This document shows, in pieces, positions 43,747 through 57,026 of a DNA stretch of 64,000 nucleotides. The notes under the pieces were generated by a model. The model worked only from the letters and a program-made list of their open reading frames with translations, did no database searches and had not been told where the DNA came from. The position numbers and the translations under genes were made by a program. Position 1 is the stretch's first letter. Each line of letters opens with the position of its first letter. The DNA is from Cranoglanis bouderius. Lineage: Eukaryota; Chordata; Actinopteri; Siluriformes; Cranoglanididae. The stretch covers positions 372,501 to 436,500 of the forward strand of contig CM042553.1 in assembly GCA_023630585.1 (NCBI GenBank). The letters are read 5' to 3'.

Positions 43747-46700
43747 CTCACTTTTCATCAACAACTTACATATGCAAATGTAAACATTACAAAGTACTCT
43801 GATGCTGATCCTGTTTGACTGTAATCAATGTATTTATCTGGAAATTGTATTTTTAATCATCTGAATTTCAGTTCAAACTGTCACAAGACGAGTGGAACAA
43901 AATAAAACCAACCCAAAGAGAAGGCTACAGAATCCTGCAACATGGCTGGACAGACATCATGTCAGAGAAAATAGGTCAGATGGTCAACTGTGTTCTGGCG
44001 TTCTCATATAATAAAGCCATTCAATCTCAGTCAAGAAAGAGTCTGTGTCCATACTGGCATGGAAAGGCCAGTTGTAAATTTCCAGGATGTGCCAATTTTG
44101 ATGTATACATATCGGAAGAACCTGACAAAAATGCAGACTGTGTTTTGGTTAATGTGACAATGTCTGGTCAAATAGATCACTCAAAAGGCCTTACATTTCG
44201 AAGGCGCACAAGCAGTAGTGAAAGGGAAGAATTGAAGGTGAAGCTGAGAGAATTTACACCAATGCACCTTCACACCAAAAAACTTGCTGCTGCAGATGAA
44301 CAAAAATTAGTTGCGGGAAACACAAACGAGGTCCCTCCACTCACAGTTCTGCAAAAAATCTCAAGTGAGAGCAATCTTGAGAATAGAATGGACTCAAATC
44401 CATTTCAGGACTGTGTTAAAATTCAGAAAGAACAAGACTTGAAACAAAATTTCAGTCCTCTACAGCATCAGTATGTACAGTTCGTGGCAATTTCCCCTTT
44501 CATTACCCACATGTACACAACTGATCAACTCCAGCTACTAAAAAATATGCAGAAGAAAAATACACTTCTCCTGTACCTTGATGCTACAGGTACTGTTGTG
44601 GCCAAACTTGAAGACTGCAAAAGTGTTCTCTATTATGCACTTTGCTGTCCTGTTAAATCAACTACAGGAACAACAGTTGTTGCAGTGTCAGAGATGCTCT
44701 CATCTGATCAGAACACACCTATCCAGCACTGGCTAACCTGTTTTTCACATGATTTCTTCAGAATGTTTAAACAGCATCTCCAGCCCCAGAAAGTTGAGAC
44801 AGATTTCAGCCGGGCAATTATTCATGCGTGTGTACATGCTTTCTGCCAGACTGACATACACAAGTACTTGCAGTTGTGTCTTCAGGTCAGTAAAGGAAAG
44901 CATAAATGCTCATTCACTGTTGTGCACATTTGTGCTGCACACATGATTAAAATACTGTGCTGTAAGATATAAAAGGTGAAGTGTGGGAAGCCAACAAAAG
45001 ACCTCTTTCTCTATTCAATGGCACTGCTGTAGAATGCTACAACACTGGATGAGATTCAAGTTCTACTAACAGACATTTGTGCAGGAAAAATTTCCATACT
45101 GACAGGAGAGTCTGAACAATCTGCAGACTGCCATTCAAAATCAGGATGTTACTGCAGATGTTGAAATTGCAAGAACACCAATGGAAGAATCAGGATTACT
45201 CACAGACACAACACCAAAGACAGTCAGACATGACTCACCATTTGCTAAAGTCTTTGAAGGAATATTCTCAGATACCAAGAGAAAGATTCTGAAAAAGAAG
45301 GGGTTGAGTGGTCTCTCAAATCCATACTACTGCCCATGTTTGATTGACATAGTCTAGACATACATGCCAACTCTGCCACTTTGGACAGGGATTATGCTGA
45401 AGCATCTGGGCCAGACGAGAGACACAAATGCCCAAGCAGAGAATTGGTTCCGGACCACGAAAACAATAGTCCTTAAAAACAGACTCCACAGACGGCCAGG
45501 AGATTTCATCCAGACTATGCACAAATTCATATCTGGTCGAATGCGTGGTGTCAGGATAACAGAAATTTGGCAAAGTGTAATGAACGAGAAGGAATTGGAA
45601 GACATCAACCAACCATTAAGTCAGGAAGAGCAATGGAGAAAAAAAAAAAAGAAAAAAGAAAAAAATCTAAATACTACAACCCCCCCAAAGACACAGACAG
45701 TCAAGGAAGCCTCTTTCACATCTCCTCCATGGTCTGGTCATGGAAAGCTGGGACAGCAGTCTGTAACAATGACAAACACTTGCAATCGACAATCTACTGT
45801 ACATTATGTACTTAGCCATAAAGACAAGACCATTCATTCTTTCAGAAATTGAACAAATGTAAATGAAGGACAATTTTATGAACATACTGTTGGAGGTTTA
45901 TCAGCACTTCTCGGTCAGACAGTGGTCTCAGGGCAAGATCTCCTGGTTGAAAAACATGGATCGTTTTAAAGAGAAAGATCGATGGGATGCATTCGGAACT
46001 GAAGATGACTTTGTGGTTTGCCGTCTAGATGAATGAATGTATATTCATTACACTGAAAGAATGTCTGTATGTGATGCTCACAAATATCCTTTCCCTCAGA
46101 TCCCAAAGCCTTGCTGGAATGTTGCTATAATGTAAGTAACCAAATTGTTTTGTTTTACAAATATCTTGGGTTTCATAAAGTCACCACAATTGTAATGTCA
46201 GTACCATATGTCATTGACATTGTCTTTAAAACAACATTTCAAAATAGGTGTAGTGACTTCTAAGACCTACAACAGTCAATCGATAACTGGGTTGTTGACA
46301 GTCATTCATTGCCATGCAGAGAAAAGCAGAGGTACACGACAATTTAAAACAAATTCAGTAAGTGCAAGCAAAGATGTGTATCAAAAGTTATGTTATGACA
46401 GAATATTATTCAGGATGATGTTTGTATTTTTTCGGTATACATAATTATTTTATTTTTGTATTTTATATATAAAAATGTTTTCAGTCAAACCTTTTCATTA
46501 TTTTTATTTATTGTATTGTGTTGTGTACAGGAATGGAAAGGTCTGTCAGGGAAGAAGAACATGGACAACCCGGAGGTTCATTCATGGAGTACCTCCCTTT
46601 GTGATTTTGGCAGTAGATGCTACAGTCCCCTGCAATGGACATCCAGAAATGCAGCCACCAATGCTTCCTTCATCGGTGCTACTTTGTGATGAAAGGCAAG

Positions 46701-47236
46701 AATCTCCTTTTAGAAAAATTATGAAATGATAAAAACAATGATAATTAGAGTCTACATTTCTATGTTGTCATAGGTATGAAGGTAGGATATTGCCATATTA
46801 AACTTAGTAAACTAAACTAAATAATTAAATATACATTTTATTAAATGTCTTTATATATTTGACTGTTTAATTGGAATTATTCAGTTGCTTCATATAATTA
46901 CGTCTTTCTTCACAATCAGATACCAACCTGTTGCAGTGACGTATCATCTCATGTCAGGAAATCGTTTTGTTTCCTTTCATCGAATCACTGGTAGTCACTG
47001 GAATTTTTATGATGGGTTGAAGGAACTAAAACAGCCGGGCTCTGGGGACCAACAGGCAACTGCCCATGTTTTTAGAAGTGTTTTCTCCAAAATGTGTACT
47101 GTGGGTCATGTTGTCCTTGTAAGGGTAAGTAACCACTTTAGTCCAGCAAATGTACTATTGTACTACAAATGTACTACAAAATGGATAAACATAAATCTAT
47201 AAGGTGTCTTTCTGTATGTGTATGTTTGTGTGAAAA

Positions 47237-47415
47237 AAATAAGTATTTATATATATATATATATATGTTTTCAATATGTTTGCAGACTCCAGCAGAAGAG
47301 AAGCGTGTGATGGAAGGGTCAACTGAAACCACTACCAGCGATACTCTTGCTGAAGTATGAATCACTCAAGACTGTACAGTGAAATTTACAAATATAATAT
47401 AAATCTAATATTTTT

Positions 47416-47498
<83 letters not shown>

Positions 47499-47552
47499 TG
47501 TATGTACATATATATATACACACTATGTGTGTGTGTGTGTGTGTGTGTGTGT
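47237..47552. repeat. (TA)n and (GT)n arrays in transposase introns
   Basis: Short (TA)n at 47248-47265, long (AT)n at 47417-47497, (GT)n at 47526-47552. Further arrays lie at 47931-47955 and 48267-48346 ((AT)n then (AC)n). Reading frames through them are artefacts. Confidence 0.9.
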
Positions 47553-47927
47553 ATAAATATGTATTTTCATATATTGCACAGAGTACAATGGAAGAGGAAC
47601 AATTTGACAGAGAAAGAATAGCAGTACCAACCATAATCAGTAGAATTACTAGAATGCACTCAAAAGTCTGTTTAGTGTAATACTAAATATAATGTCTTTA
47701 TGTATTATTTTAAATGTGTTAAAGTTATGTTTCTGTTTTGCATTGCATATCTTCTCACATATGAGACACTTGATCACCTTATACAATTAATACATCCCAT
47801 TTGTGGCAGACTCTTACAGAAGAGTAGCCTGCTGACAAGCCCATTTTGGAAGGAATGTCACCTGCAATGACCATCAATGGTGAAACACGTGCTGAGGTAT
47901 ATATCTTAAAACATGAAAAAAGCTGTA

Positions 47928-47958
<31 letters not shown>

Positions 47959-48260
47959 CATAATCTCTCTACAAATTTTCTCATGTTGACCAATACAATA
48001 AATTTTTGTATAGAGTAAGTTTGACGGGTGTAATGTTTTTTCCAGTATAGCTGTTGAATAACACTGGTTTAATGATATTATATTAACGGTTTTACATTAA
48101 CATTGGTTTTAAATTGCTCAACAGACACTGACAACTCACAAAGAATTACAGGGCCGTGTATGCTTATCACAGGAACTGGGGGCTTGCTGCTACCAAAGAG
48201 TCGGAAATCAGTAAGAAAAATAGGGAAAAATCGATCCATCTATCGATACATCTATGTATC

Positions 48261-48345
<85 letters not shown>

Positions 48346-48752
48346 TGTTATATGTGTGTATAAATATGTAGAGAGAGAGACAGAAAGATTAATTTTTTTC
48401 ACAGAACTTTTTTTCACTCAGAAGTAAAGAATGTGCAATGGATACAGTGCAATTCCTGTCATGGTTGGCTTCACAAAGAATGTGCAGGACCAGATCTAAG
48501 CGATGTAGGCAATGAATCGTCATTTAACTGCGGATGCCACATGAAACTGCCCTATCGTTTAAAAAGGTTAGTCATACCTAATGTTCCTATCATGTGATGT
48601 AAAACCTGTAAAAAAGCATGATGCCATAACTGCATTTTCATTTTAGAACAAGGGCTGCTGCGAAAAAGGGCATGTTGGAATCTACCTTAACAGATGAGGA
48701 GATTCAAGTACATGTTCAAATTTACAAAATTAAGCAAATAATACTAATACAG

Positions 48753-49362
48753 TGTTAGGTTGCGCTACGAGCGCGACTCCATTTGCCAGAACTCACGGCG
48801 GCCTACGAACATGGCCGCCACCAACTTGCACTCACACGCACAGCACTACACTTCCCAGCATACTCGGTGGCCTACAGACATGGCCGCCACGGACTACACT
48901 ACCCGGAACACTCCTTCACTCCCACGCTCACAGTCACGCACCTTCTGTTTGCACACCTGTTTATAATTTCCTAGTTTGTTCACTAGCACATTATTTAAGG
49001 ACTTTAGTTTGTCGCGCTCGTCGCAAAGTATTCGTTTGTTCCTGTCTTCAACAATACCGAGCAACTCTACCCTGGACTGTTTATCTGGTTTTTGAACTTT
49101 GCTATGTACCTTTGGATTACGGATTTTACCTAAACCCCTTTAAGACTGTTTCTGGTTTTTTGAACACTGCTACACGCTTTCTGGTTTTTTGAACTCTGCC
49201 TAGCCCTTGCTATATCTGTTTGTCGGTATTTTCAACTTTGCCTGTTTTTGACCTGCCTTAGTCTAGCCAATTTTGTCCTGTTCCAATATCTGGGAATATT
49301 CCTAATAAAGTGACGGATTTTTGCACCGCATCTGCATCCAGCTCTACTTCGGTGTTGTAACA
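48753..49362 (+). repeat. 5' LTR of the gypsy element
   Basis: Starts TGTTAGGTTGCG and ends GGTGTTGTAACA; polyadenylation signal AATAAA at 49304-49309. The internal region begins GAATACTTCGCC. A similar GAATACT start follows the 5' LTR of the minus-strand element at 59874, so the two families are related. Confidence 0.92.
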
Positions 49363-49378
49363 GAATACTTCGCCTACC

Positions 49379-51558
49379 ATGGATGCAGTGGAGGAAATCC
49401 GCCAGGCGATCACTGCTCACGGCCAGCTCCTCAGCGCGCAACAACAGCGTTTGGGAGAGGTGGACGAGAGCCTGCAACTCCTCTCTCAAGCGGTTGCTAT
49501 GGCCTCAATCCCGCCATACTCACTGAAATGGCATGTCGCAACGAACCCCTAATCCTCGACGCGCTCATCGACCTCGCCATCTGGCTCGACCAGCTGCTTC
49601 ATAGCCGCAGCTTTCACGCACATCGAACAGAGCCGCCTGCTACGCTCGCTCCCGCGGAGCCCATGCAACTCGGTCACGCCAAGCTCGACAGCGGTGAGAA
49701 AGAGAGGAGACGCCGGGACCACCTGTGCTTCTATTGCGGCCAAGCTGCACCTCCTCCACCACTGCCATTCCGCCCCTCGAGCATATCCCCGGTGAGGGGT
49801 GGACCAGGCACCCGCTCATCCCTGGTGAGTCAAAATCCTGATGCAGTTTCTCATGCTTTCACTTTACCGGTTATACTTGAACACTCAGGCACCTCTTCTT
49901 CATTCACAGCTATGCTCGACTCCGGGGTGGCGGGCAGCTTCATAGACGAGGGGGTCGTGCGTCAGCTTGGCATACCTACCTGCTCCTTATCTCATCCTCT
50001 CAGCATTCAAGCCATCGACGGTAAACCCATCGGCAACGTCACTCATCATACGCAACCTCTGAGGCTTCGAGTCAGTGCCCTCCAACGCGAGGAAATGCCG
50101 TTTTGGGTTACCACCTCTGCTCGCTATCCCATCATCTTGGGACTGCCATGGATGGAGCGACATAACTCACAGATTTCCTGGGCGGATCGTCAGATCACGG
50201 GCTGGTCACCCTTCTGTCGGCAGCACTGTCTCAACGCACTCACGCTGGTCGTTTCAGCCACAACCATCGAAAGCCCTGAGACCACGCTAAAGGTACACAT
50301 ACCCCCCGAGTACCAAGACCTCGAGGAAGTTTTCAGTAAAACCAAAGCGGGCAGCCTTCTGCCCCATCGTCCATATGACTGTGCGATTGACCTACTCCCA
50401 GGAATGACTCCGCCGCGTGGCCATATTTATAATTTGTCTCAAGCTGAGCAGAAGGCTATGTCTGAGTATATTCAGGAGGCTCTCCAACAAGGGTATATCC
50501 GCCATTCCACTTCCCCGGCAGCGGCCAGCTTCTTCTTCGTGGCTAAGAAGGGAGGGGGCCTTCAGCCATGCATCGATTATAGAGGTCTAAACCGGGCTTC
50601 AGTCAAGTACCTGTATCCACTTCCACTCGTCCACTCTGCCCTCCACTACTTCATGAAACTAGACCTGCGCAGTGCATACAACCTCATACGTATACGAGAG
50701 GGGGACGAGTGGAAAACCGCCTTCAGCACAGCAACAGGACACTACGAGTAACTGGTTATGCCGTATGGGCTCACTAACGTGCCTTCGGTGTTCCAATGCC
50801 TTATTAATGACGTGCTGAGGGACATGCTAGGAAAATTCGTAATTGCATATATTGACGATATTTTAGTTTACTCCCCCACATATGAAACTCATGTGGCCCA
50901 TGTGTAGTGAAATTTTACAAAAAGGGGCATTATTATGCATTATTCTTTTCCACCAGAATAATGTAATGGATCAACTTTAAACATGAAACGAAAACAGAAG
51001 CGCACGCTTGGATTCAACGCACCCTTTTAAAGGAGACGAGTTTTAAAGCGTGCCCGCGTTATCTACCAGAATGTGTAGTAACTCGGATGAATCTGCAACC
51101 TTTAAAATAATATTCTCCACCAGTTACGATTTACGTAACAAATTAAAAGATGTTTAACATGTTTAAATGTATTCTCCAATTTATATAAGGAATTAGCTCG
51201 ACTGGCATGAAATATATCTATATATCTAATCAACGCGTGTTGTGACCAGTTATAAATATACATCAGCCATGAAAGGGAATTCATATAGGTGCACATATAC
51301 ATATAGATAATTAACTACAACGGATTATAATTAATTATGACTATGTATGTGGCCTAGATCAGCTTTATGAACTCTAAAGAGTGAGTTTATCCTTCTGGCC
51401 AGGAAGAATTAACTCACGAAGTTTGTTATTAAAGTTAGAGCGGGTAATCGAGATCGTAGCGTTTAATTGACTCATCCCGTCAACAAAACAGAGAAAATCA
51501 AGCGTGGGATAATAGATTTTAATGTGACTATGGATACACACGACTAACTCTAAGCAAA

Positions 51559-51640
<82 letters not shown>

Positions 51641-52531
51641 CTATATACAGGGAGAGAAAAGGGATAGAGAGAAAGTAATGAGAGAAAGGGGAGCAGACAA
51701 AAACACAACTATTTAGCCTTTTTCAGAACCAGCACGAACTTAATTCTCCTGTAACACAGGGGTCCAATCTTAACGCAGATATAGATCATTAACTATACTT
51801 GCATGGCCTCAAGGTTGAGAGTTTGTGCGAGGTCGTGTAGAGTTCGCTGGTTCGTTGTTGTTTGAAAGGCGTGAGCCCGGAGGTAGTTGCATCTTGTGTC
51901 CGGAGGGAGAGAGATCCTGGCTTACTCTTCCCGGGGCACGTGGACCCGGGGGAGAGAAACCGGAAGAAGTGAAGTTGAGAAGTGAAGTCAAACTCTGAAG
52001 TCTGACTCTCAAATCCAACTGAAGTGAGTGTGGTGTTGTTTTAAAAACAACACCAACGCACACGCCTCTTTGGGCTATGGGCCAATCAGGAAGTTGGGTT
52101 TGCATGTCCGGATGACTCTCTTTGTCTGGTCTCGGACCCTAATTTAAATGTCGAGGGAGGAGCCGGTCTATACCGTGTTATAAATTAAATTAAAGGAAAA
52201 ACATGAAATGATGTATCCCATTGCAATGTGATATGCATAATCAATCCGGGTATCTCGAGACGATTAACTACATACCAAATTCGATGGATTTGTAAAGAAT
52301 ATTACAAATAAAACCTGGTTACAAACATTTAAAATGATATGCTAGATTAAAACTATTTAAAGTTATTAAGGTTAGTTACATAAACACACAATATATGTAA
52401 ACAAAATAACATCACACTATTTAGACATGGAATAATTACATATAATTACACATTACATTGAAGAGAGAGAGGTTTCTCCATTGTGTGTGTAAGGTAAGCG
52501 TGGGTGTGTGTGTGTGTGTGTGTGTCGTAAA

Positions 52532-52570
<39 letters not shown>

Positions 52571-54170
52571 TGGATCCCTGCTGACGAACTAATCATGAAG
52601 TTTCCCAGACATTCAGTCATCAAAGGTTTCTTTTATTGCAGGGGTAAGTCCTGTGTGGGTCCCAGAGAGACTTTTTGCATTCCAAAGGGGCATCTGGCCG
52701 CAGGAGGCCCCTCGGGGTTATTCTCTGAATGGTGAAACTTTCTATGTTTCGTTTGGGTTAATTTAGAAATCAGTTTGAGCATAGATCATACGCTACACAT
52801 GTGTGCCAAGTCCTCTCTCGCCTCCTGGAGAATCAGTTGTACGTCAAAACAGAAAAATGTAAATTCCACGAAAACACCATGACCTTCTTAGGATATGTTA
52901 TCAGCCCCGAGGGGGTTGCCATGGACAAAAGTAAGGTCACAGCTGTGACCACCAACAGTCAAGGAATTACAACGTTTTCTGGGGTTTGCTAACTTTTACC
53001 GGCGTTTTATCCGGGGCTTTATTCCATTGCCCTGCCTCTCACAGCCCTACTATGCGGCGGACCCCGCTGTCTCCTGTGGAACCAGGAGGCTGAGAGGGCT
53101 TTCTCCCATCTTAAAACTGCCTTCACCACTGCACCTATCCTTAAACACCCCGACCCCTCTCGTCCCTTCATAGTGGAGGTAGATGCCTCTGAGGCAGGAG
53201 TAGGAGCCGTTCTGTCCCAGCGACTAGGGGAAAAACCCAAACTTCACCCGGTAGCCTTTTTGTCGAGAAAATTATCCCAAGCAGAGAGAAATTATGATGT
53301 GGGGGATCGAGAGCTATTGGCCATAAAATTGGCTTTATAAGAGTGGAGACATTGGCTGGAAGGAGCAGGGCTCCTTTATGACTTTTACTGACCACAAGAA
53401 TCTAGAATATTTGCGTACCGCCAAGCGTTTAAATCCACGCCAAGCCCGTTGGTCCCTATTTTTTGCACTATTTCAGTTTACCCTGTCCTACCGTTCCGGA
53501 ACCAAAAATCACAAAACTGACGCCCTTTCCCGCATCCATTGTAAAGATCCCCAACCTATGCACCCTGATCCCATCCTGCCTCCTTCCTGCCTTGTCGGCA
53601 ACGTTCAATGGGAATTAGATCAAAATCCCTCGAAAGCAGATTCCTGCTACCTGTCCACCCTCTAAGTTGTTCGTTCCCCGGGCCCATCAGGACCAATTAA
53701 TAAAATGGGCCCATACGGCCCCAGGCACGGGCCACCCCGGTTCTCAGCACACCTATCACCTCTTAGCACCCAAGTATTGGTGGCCCCACATGTCACGGGA
53801 CATCTAACAGGCCGTAAACTCTTGCAGTGTTTGTGCTCAAACCAAGGTACCCAGAGCACTCCCTGTTCGCAAGCTTATGCCACTACCCATGCCCCAGCGT
53901 CCCTGGTCACATCTAGCTATCGATTTCCTCACCGATCTTCCGAACTCATTGGGCAACACCACTATTTTCGAAATCCTCGATCGTTTCTCTAAGTCCCTTC
54001 GTTTGATCCCTCTCCCCAGTCTCCCATCCGCTTTTCACACGGCCGAACTAATTTTTACCCACGTTTTTCCTTACTTTGGTATTCCGGAGGACATAGTAAG
54101 TGACCGGGGTCCCCAATTCACCTCACGAGTTTGCTCTGGGTTCATGGAAAAACTGGGTGTGAATATCAGT
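49379..54170 (+). pseudogene. gypsy gag-pol remnant
   Basis: From MDAVEEIRQAITAHGQ, an internally deleted gag runs into a zinc knuckle (CFYCGQ) that is frameshifted at about 49746. The aspartic protease keeps its catalytic motif (AMLDSGVAGSFID, about 49912). The reverse transcriptase follows (QPCIDYRGLN, then YIDDILVYS at about 50849), with a stop (TAA, 50749-50751) where the family has Tyr. After the nested LTR the frame resumes at CQVLSRLLENQLYVKTEKC (52805). RNase H shows VEVDASEAGVGAVLSQ and NYDVGDRELLAIKLAL*. Integrase retains its H2C2 remnant and two acidic residues (LAIDFLTDLPNS, DIVSDRGPQF) before truncation. There are several stops and shifts; it is not functional. Confidence 0.92.
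50903..52797 (+). mobile_element. 1.9-kb solo LTR nested in gypsy pol, copy 1
   Basis: Starts TGTAGTGAAA and ends ACGCTACA, with a 4-bp target duplication CATG (50899-50902 and 52798-52801). Removing it and one CATG restores the gypsy RT frame (ETHVAHV|CQVL). It is non-coding, with (AT)n at 51568-51633 and (GT)n at 52503-52569. It closely matches 60710-62480. The class is inferred from TG...CA ends and a short TSD; an internal region of its parent element is not seen here. Confidence 0.9.
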
Positions 54171-54424
54171 TGTAACATACAGAATAAAAAACAATGATAG
54201 ATTAACTAACTAATGTTGTTAAAGTGATGTCTACAATTACAATTTTGGGATTTCTGGATTCACAGAAACTTGCAGAAGACCTTAGAAGTGGGGTGTTGCG
54301 ATCAAATCGAATGTATCTGAAATGTCATCCCAATTTTAATTTAAAATTCAAACACAAATTTGTCACACTTCCTTTATATTCTGAAGGTAACCCTGTTCAT
54401 CCTGAGAAAACTGGAGGGATTTAA

Positions 54425-55838
54425 CCGCTATCAAGCGGAAAAGGCTTTTGTAAGTCACGTTTTTTTTTAAGGTAAGGCTACTTTATGAAAATGGTGTAAA
54501 CATGACCTAACACTCATGAAAATATTAAGTAGTTATGCATTAGATTTACTTAGAAGTAAGTACCCAATACATTGTTCTTATAACAACCAAAAGTTGTTGT
54601 TTTAAAGGGTTTAGCTTTTTCCATTGCTAGTCACTTTTCATGAGATTTCCTGTCTATCACACTGAATCATTATTAGAACATTACCCTAACTTGTAGACTA
54701 ATACATAGCCAATGTACAGTACATTTGTGCATAAAAAGTGTGGATAAAACTTTAATTTACCTCACATGAGCGAGCGTAAACGTAACACTAATTACATTCA
54801 TGTCTTCATTAGGTGAAGAATAAAGATATACAGGAGATATTAGAATTTTCTTCTGTTCCGACAACTTGGAAATTATGAACACAAAGGTATATACAGCCAT
54901 CATCATGACAAGACAATACACTGTTCATGTACCCTTTAAAATAACATGGGATTTTACTACAAAGTAAATGCTGAATATACACTAATGATACGGTTTAAAA
55001 CATTTAACAGAAACTGGTCTCAAATGAGACATTTGAGTGTTACACAGAGTGAAAGTCCAATAAATATTATAAATACATACTTACATGAATAAATAAATAA
55101 ATGAACAAATAAATAAATAAATGTGTGTTATTGTGATAATGTGAGGTACTTCAAGTGTTTCATATCATAGACACCAGTATAGAAAGAGACTTATATTTAA
55201 AGATTCAATCAGTTGAGACTGAATTAGGAATGAAGCAATGAAGTAAATATTTTTTTCACATTCTACAATTCTGCAATAGCCAAATTAGCACTGGTAATGC
55301 ATTTATGGTATGAGCCATAACTTCAGTCACTGTTGTGTTATTAAGGACACACATTGCTTGTTGCATCAGTTAATGGTTAAAGACATAAAATGAGCAGTTG
55401 TTGTAGATTTTTTATAAAAATCATTGTGCGAATTAGTTTTTGACTCATTAAAGAGCCAAAAAGTATAATAAAATATGAGGGGCTTAGCACCACCCTTTCA
55501 GTTTAATAATGGTACACCTACTTCTGTTTTACTAATTATATGGTGATCTGGGCTGATTATTCCATGCATTCAAAAATAACTGGCCAAAAATATTGCCAAA
55601 AATATGTCATATACTTGATATTTTGGGTTTCATAGAGATACCATCTAATTACACAATTTCGTAAAGTTGTGATGTATGATAAAGTAATATAATCACAAAA
55701 AACTTAGTGAACCATGAAAATAAATGAATTACTTTGGTTCATGCTGGACAAAAATGTATTTTCAGTTCTTCAATGTAATAGTTATAGATTCTTCTGCACC
55801 ATGGACAGCGACAGAAAAAAAATTAAAGGCAGTTGACA
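54425..55838. other. No gene; transposon 3' region
   Basis: AT-rich sequence between the last transposase exon and the right inverted repeat. It has an (AAAT)n stretch at 55088-55122 and no recognisable coding sequence. Confidence 0.6.
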
Positions 55839-55955
55839 TATAGGGCCTCCAAATGGGCCAACACTGCAGTGGTTTCTTTCAACTGTATTGTCACATATTT
55901 CAACTTGATGGGCATATAACTTCAAAATGCTACAGTGGAAATGGCTGGGTATTCA
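55839..55955 (-). repeat. Right (sub)terminal inverted repeat
   Basis: Inverse of 41843-41958. A second partial copy follows at about 56018-56060 (AGCGCCTCCAAATGGGCCAA). The right end is therefore a tandem of units about 180 bp apart, and the LTR element at 56093 inserted just beyond it. Confidence 0.85.
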
Positions 55956-56092
55956 AGTAAAGTACACTGGGTATTTGACCCTATTGAAACTTTCAATGCA
56001 CACTTAAAGACATTTGATATATAGCGCCTCCAAATGGGCCAACACTGCAATGGCTCTTCCAAACTGTGCCACGTCACAAATTCTGAAGTTTG

Positions 56093-56787
56093 TGTTACGA
56101 CACCGGGGATATGAGGAAGCAGGATACACTTGCAGGGGAGAAGTGGTCAGTTTATTAGGAATATAAACGGGCACATTCAAAAGTGACGGGACAAAAATAC
56201 CAAAAATACAAAAACTTCGGCACGTTAATCTTCCTGAACAGGTTAGACATAGATGCAGTCACTTACAGGGTCACAGTCCACGAAATCACGCAACGAAGCA
56301 GGAATCCTAGAAACCCGGGGACGCCGGGGAAACAAAAACAAAAATACAAAAAAAGCAGGAACCAGAGGATGCCTGGTTAACAAAAACATTGGTAATCCTT
56401 TGCTTCGTCGCTATCTTCGACATGAACATTCCAGTATCAGATAATTTAACATCGAACAAACTCATTAACAAAACTCATTGACAAAAACTCAGTAACAAAA
56501 ACTCATTACTCCGCAACGAAGCAGACACAGACATGGGTTTAAATAATGGCATTCATTCAAAGCAAACCAGATTAGACACGCGACACCTGGAAATGATAAT
56601 CAGCACAGAGGACCAATCAGGAAACAAGGAGGCGGGGACAGAGACATGGCGTGAACACAAAAACAAAAGCACATGGCCGAGGTAAACAAAACGAGAGTCC
56701 TTTTGAATGGAGCTGGGATGCGCTCCGTGGAATGCGGAAGTAGGCTACGCTTCATTTGCGGCGTAGCGAGAGCGAGAGAACCTAACA
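56093..56787 (-). repeat. 3' LTR of the minus-strand element
   Basis: On the plus strand it starts TGTTACGACACC and ends AACCTAACA. It shares long blocks with the LTR at 59875-60494 and with the opposite-facing remnant at 60495. Confidence 0.88.
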
Positions 56788-57026
56788 GAGCCCCCCCCTT
56801 TAAGGTGCGGCTCCCGAAGCGCCGCAAGTTCCATCTACTCTGGCGGACCTGGGCCCCTGGGCAGGATCCTAACCTCTGCCCTCCAGGACCTGAGGCTGGT
56901 GATGTCCAGTGTCCCGAAACCAGAACAGAGCGTGTCGGGTTTTCCTTTCAGCCTTGGACGAGAGCTTGGACGAGAGCTTGGAGTGGTGCTTGACCTGGTG
57001 CTTGACGTGGTGCTTGACTTGGTGCT

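Larger units (their letters stand above)
48753..54177 (+). mobile_element. Ty3/gypsy LTR retrotransposon, decayed, 3' LTR nearly lost
   Basis: A 5-bp target duplication TACAG (48748-48752 and 54178-54182) marks the full insertion. The 5' LTR is 48753-49362. The 3' end retains only the last 8 or so bases of the LTR (TTGTAACA, to 54177), fused to the integrase sequence. A deletion therefore removed the end of integrase and nearly all of the 3' LTR. The element sits in the last intron of the transposase gene. It contains a 1,895-bp solo LTR. Confidence 0.94.
42066..54424 (+). pseudogene. Intron-rich transposase gene with USP-like and PHD-like parts, decayed
   Basis: Exons that join in phase: 42066-42085 (MSKQVYR), 42722-42740 and 42859-43047, then a long exon from 43872. 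This holds a zinc-cluster region (CPYWHGKASCKFPGCANF), an acidic motif LLYLDATG (44570-44593) and MSSDQNTPIQHW-type transposase sequence. In-frame stops fall at about 44970 and 45031, with a frameshift near 45143 and a stop at 45353. The frame then reads TNAQAENWFRTTKTIVLKNR to 45851. Later exons 46531-46695 and 46920-47124 resemble a ubiquitin-protease His box (NRFVSFHRITGSHWNFYDGL). 48422-48566 is PHD-like (CNSCHGWLHKECAGPD). 48647-48707 and 54266-54424 finish the protein. Inverted repeats bracket the gene, so I infer a DNA transposon, possibly of the MULE FB/NOF (Rehavkus) type. That family name is from memory. Confidence 0.75.

Noticed and set aside
43552..43818. 88-codon frame inside the solo LTR
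   Set aside because: Lies wholly within LTR sequence with TSDs; no domain.
47357..47680. 107-codon frame over (AT)n
   Set aside because: Mostly Tyr/Ile from the microsatellite; only the segment after 47582 resembles a transposase exon.
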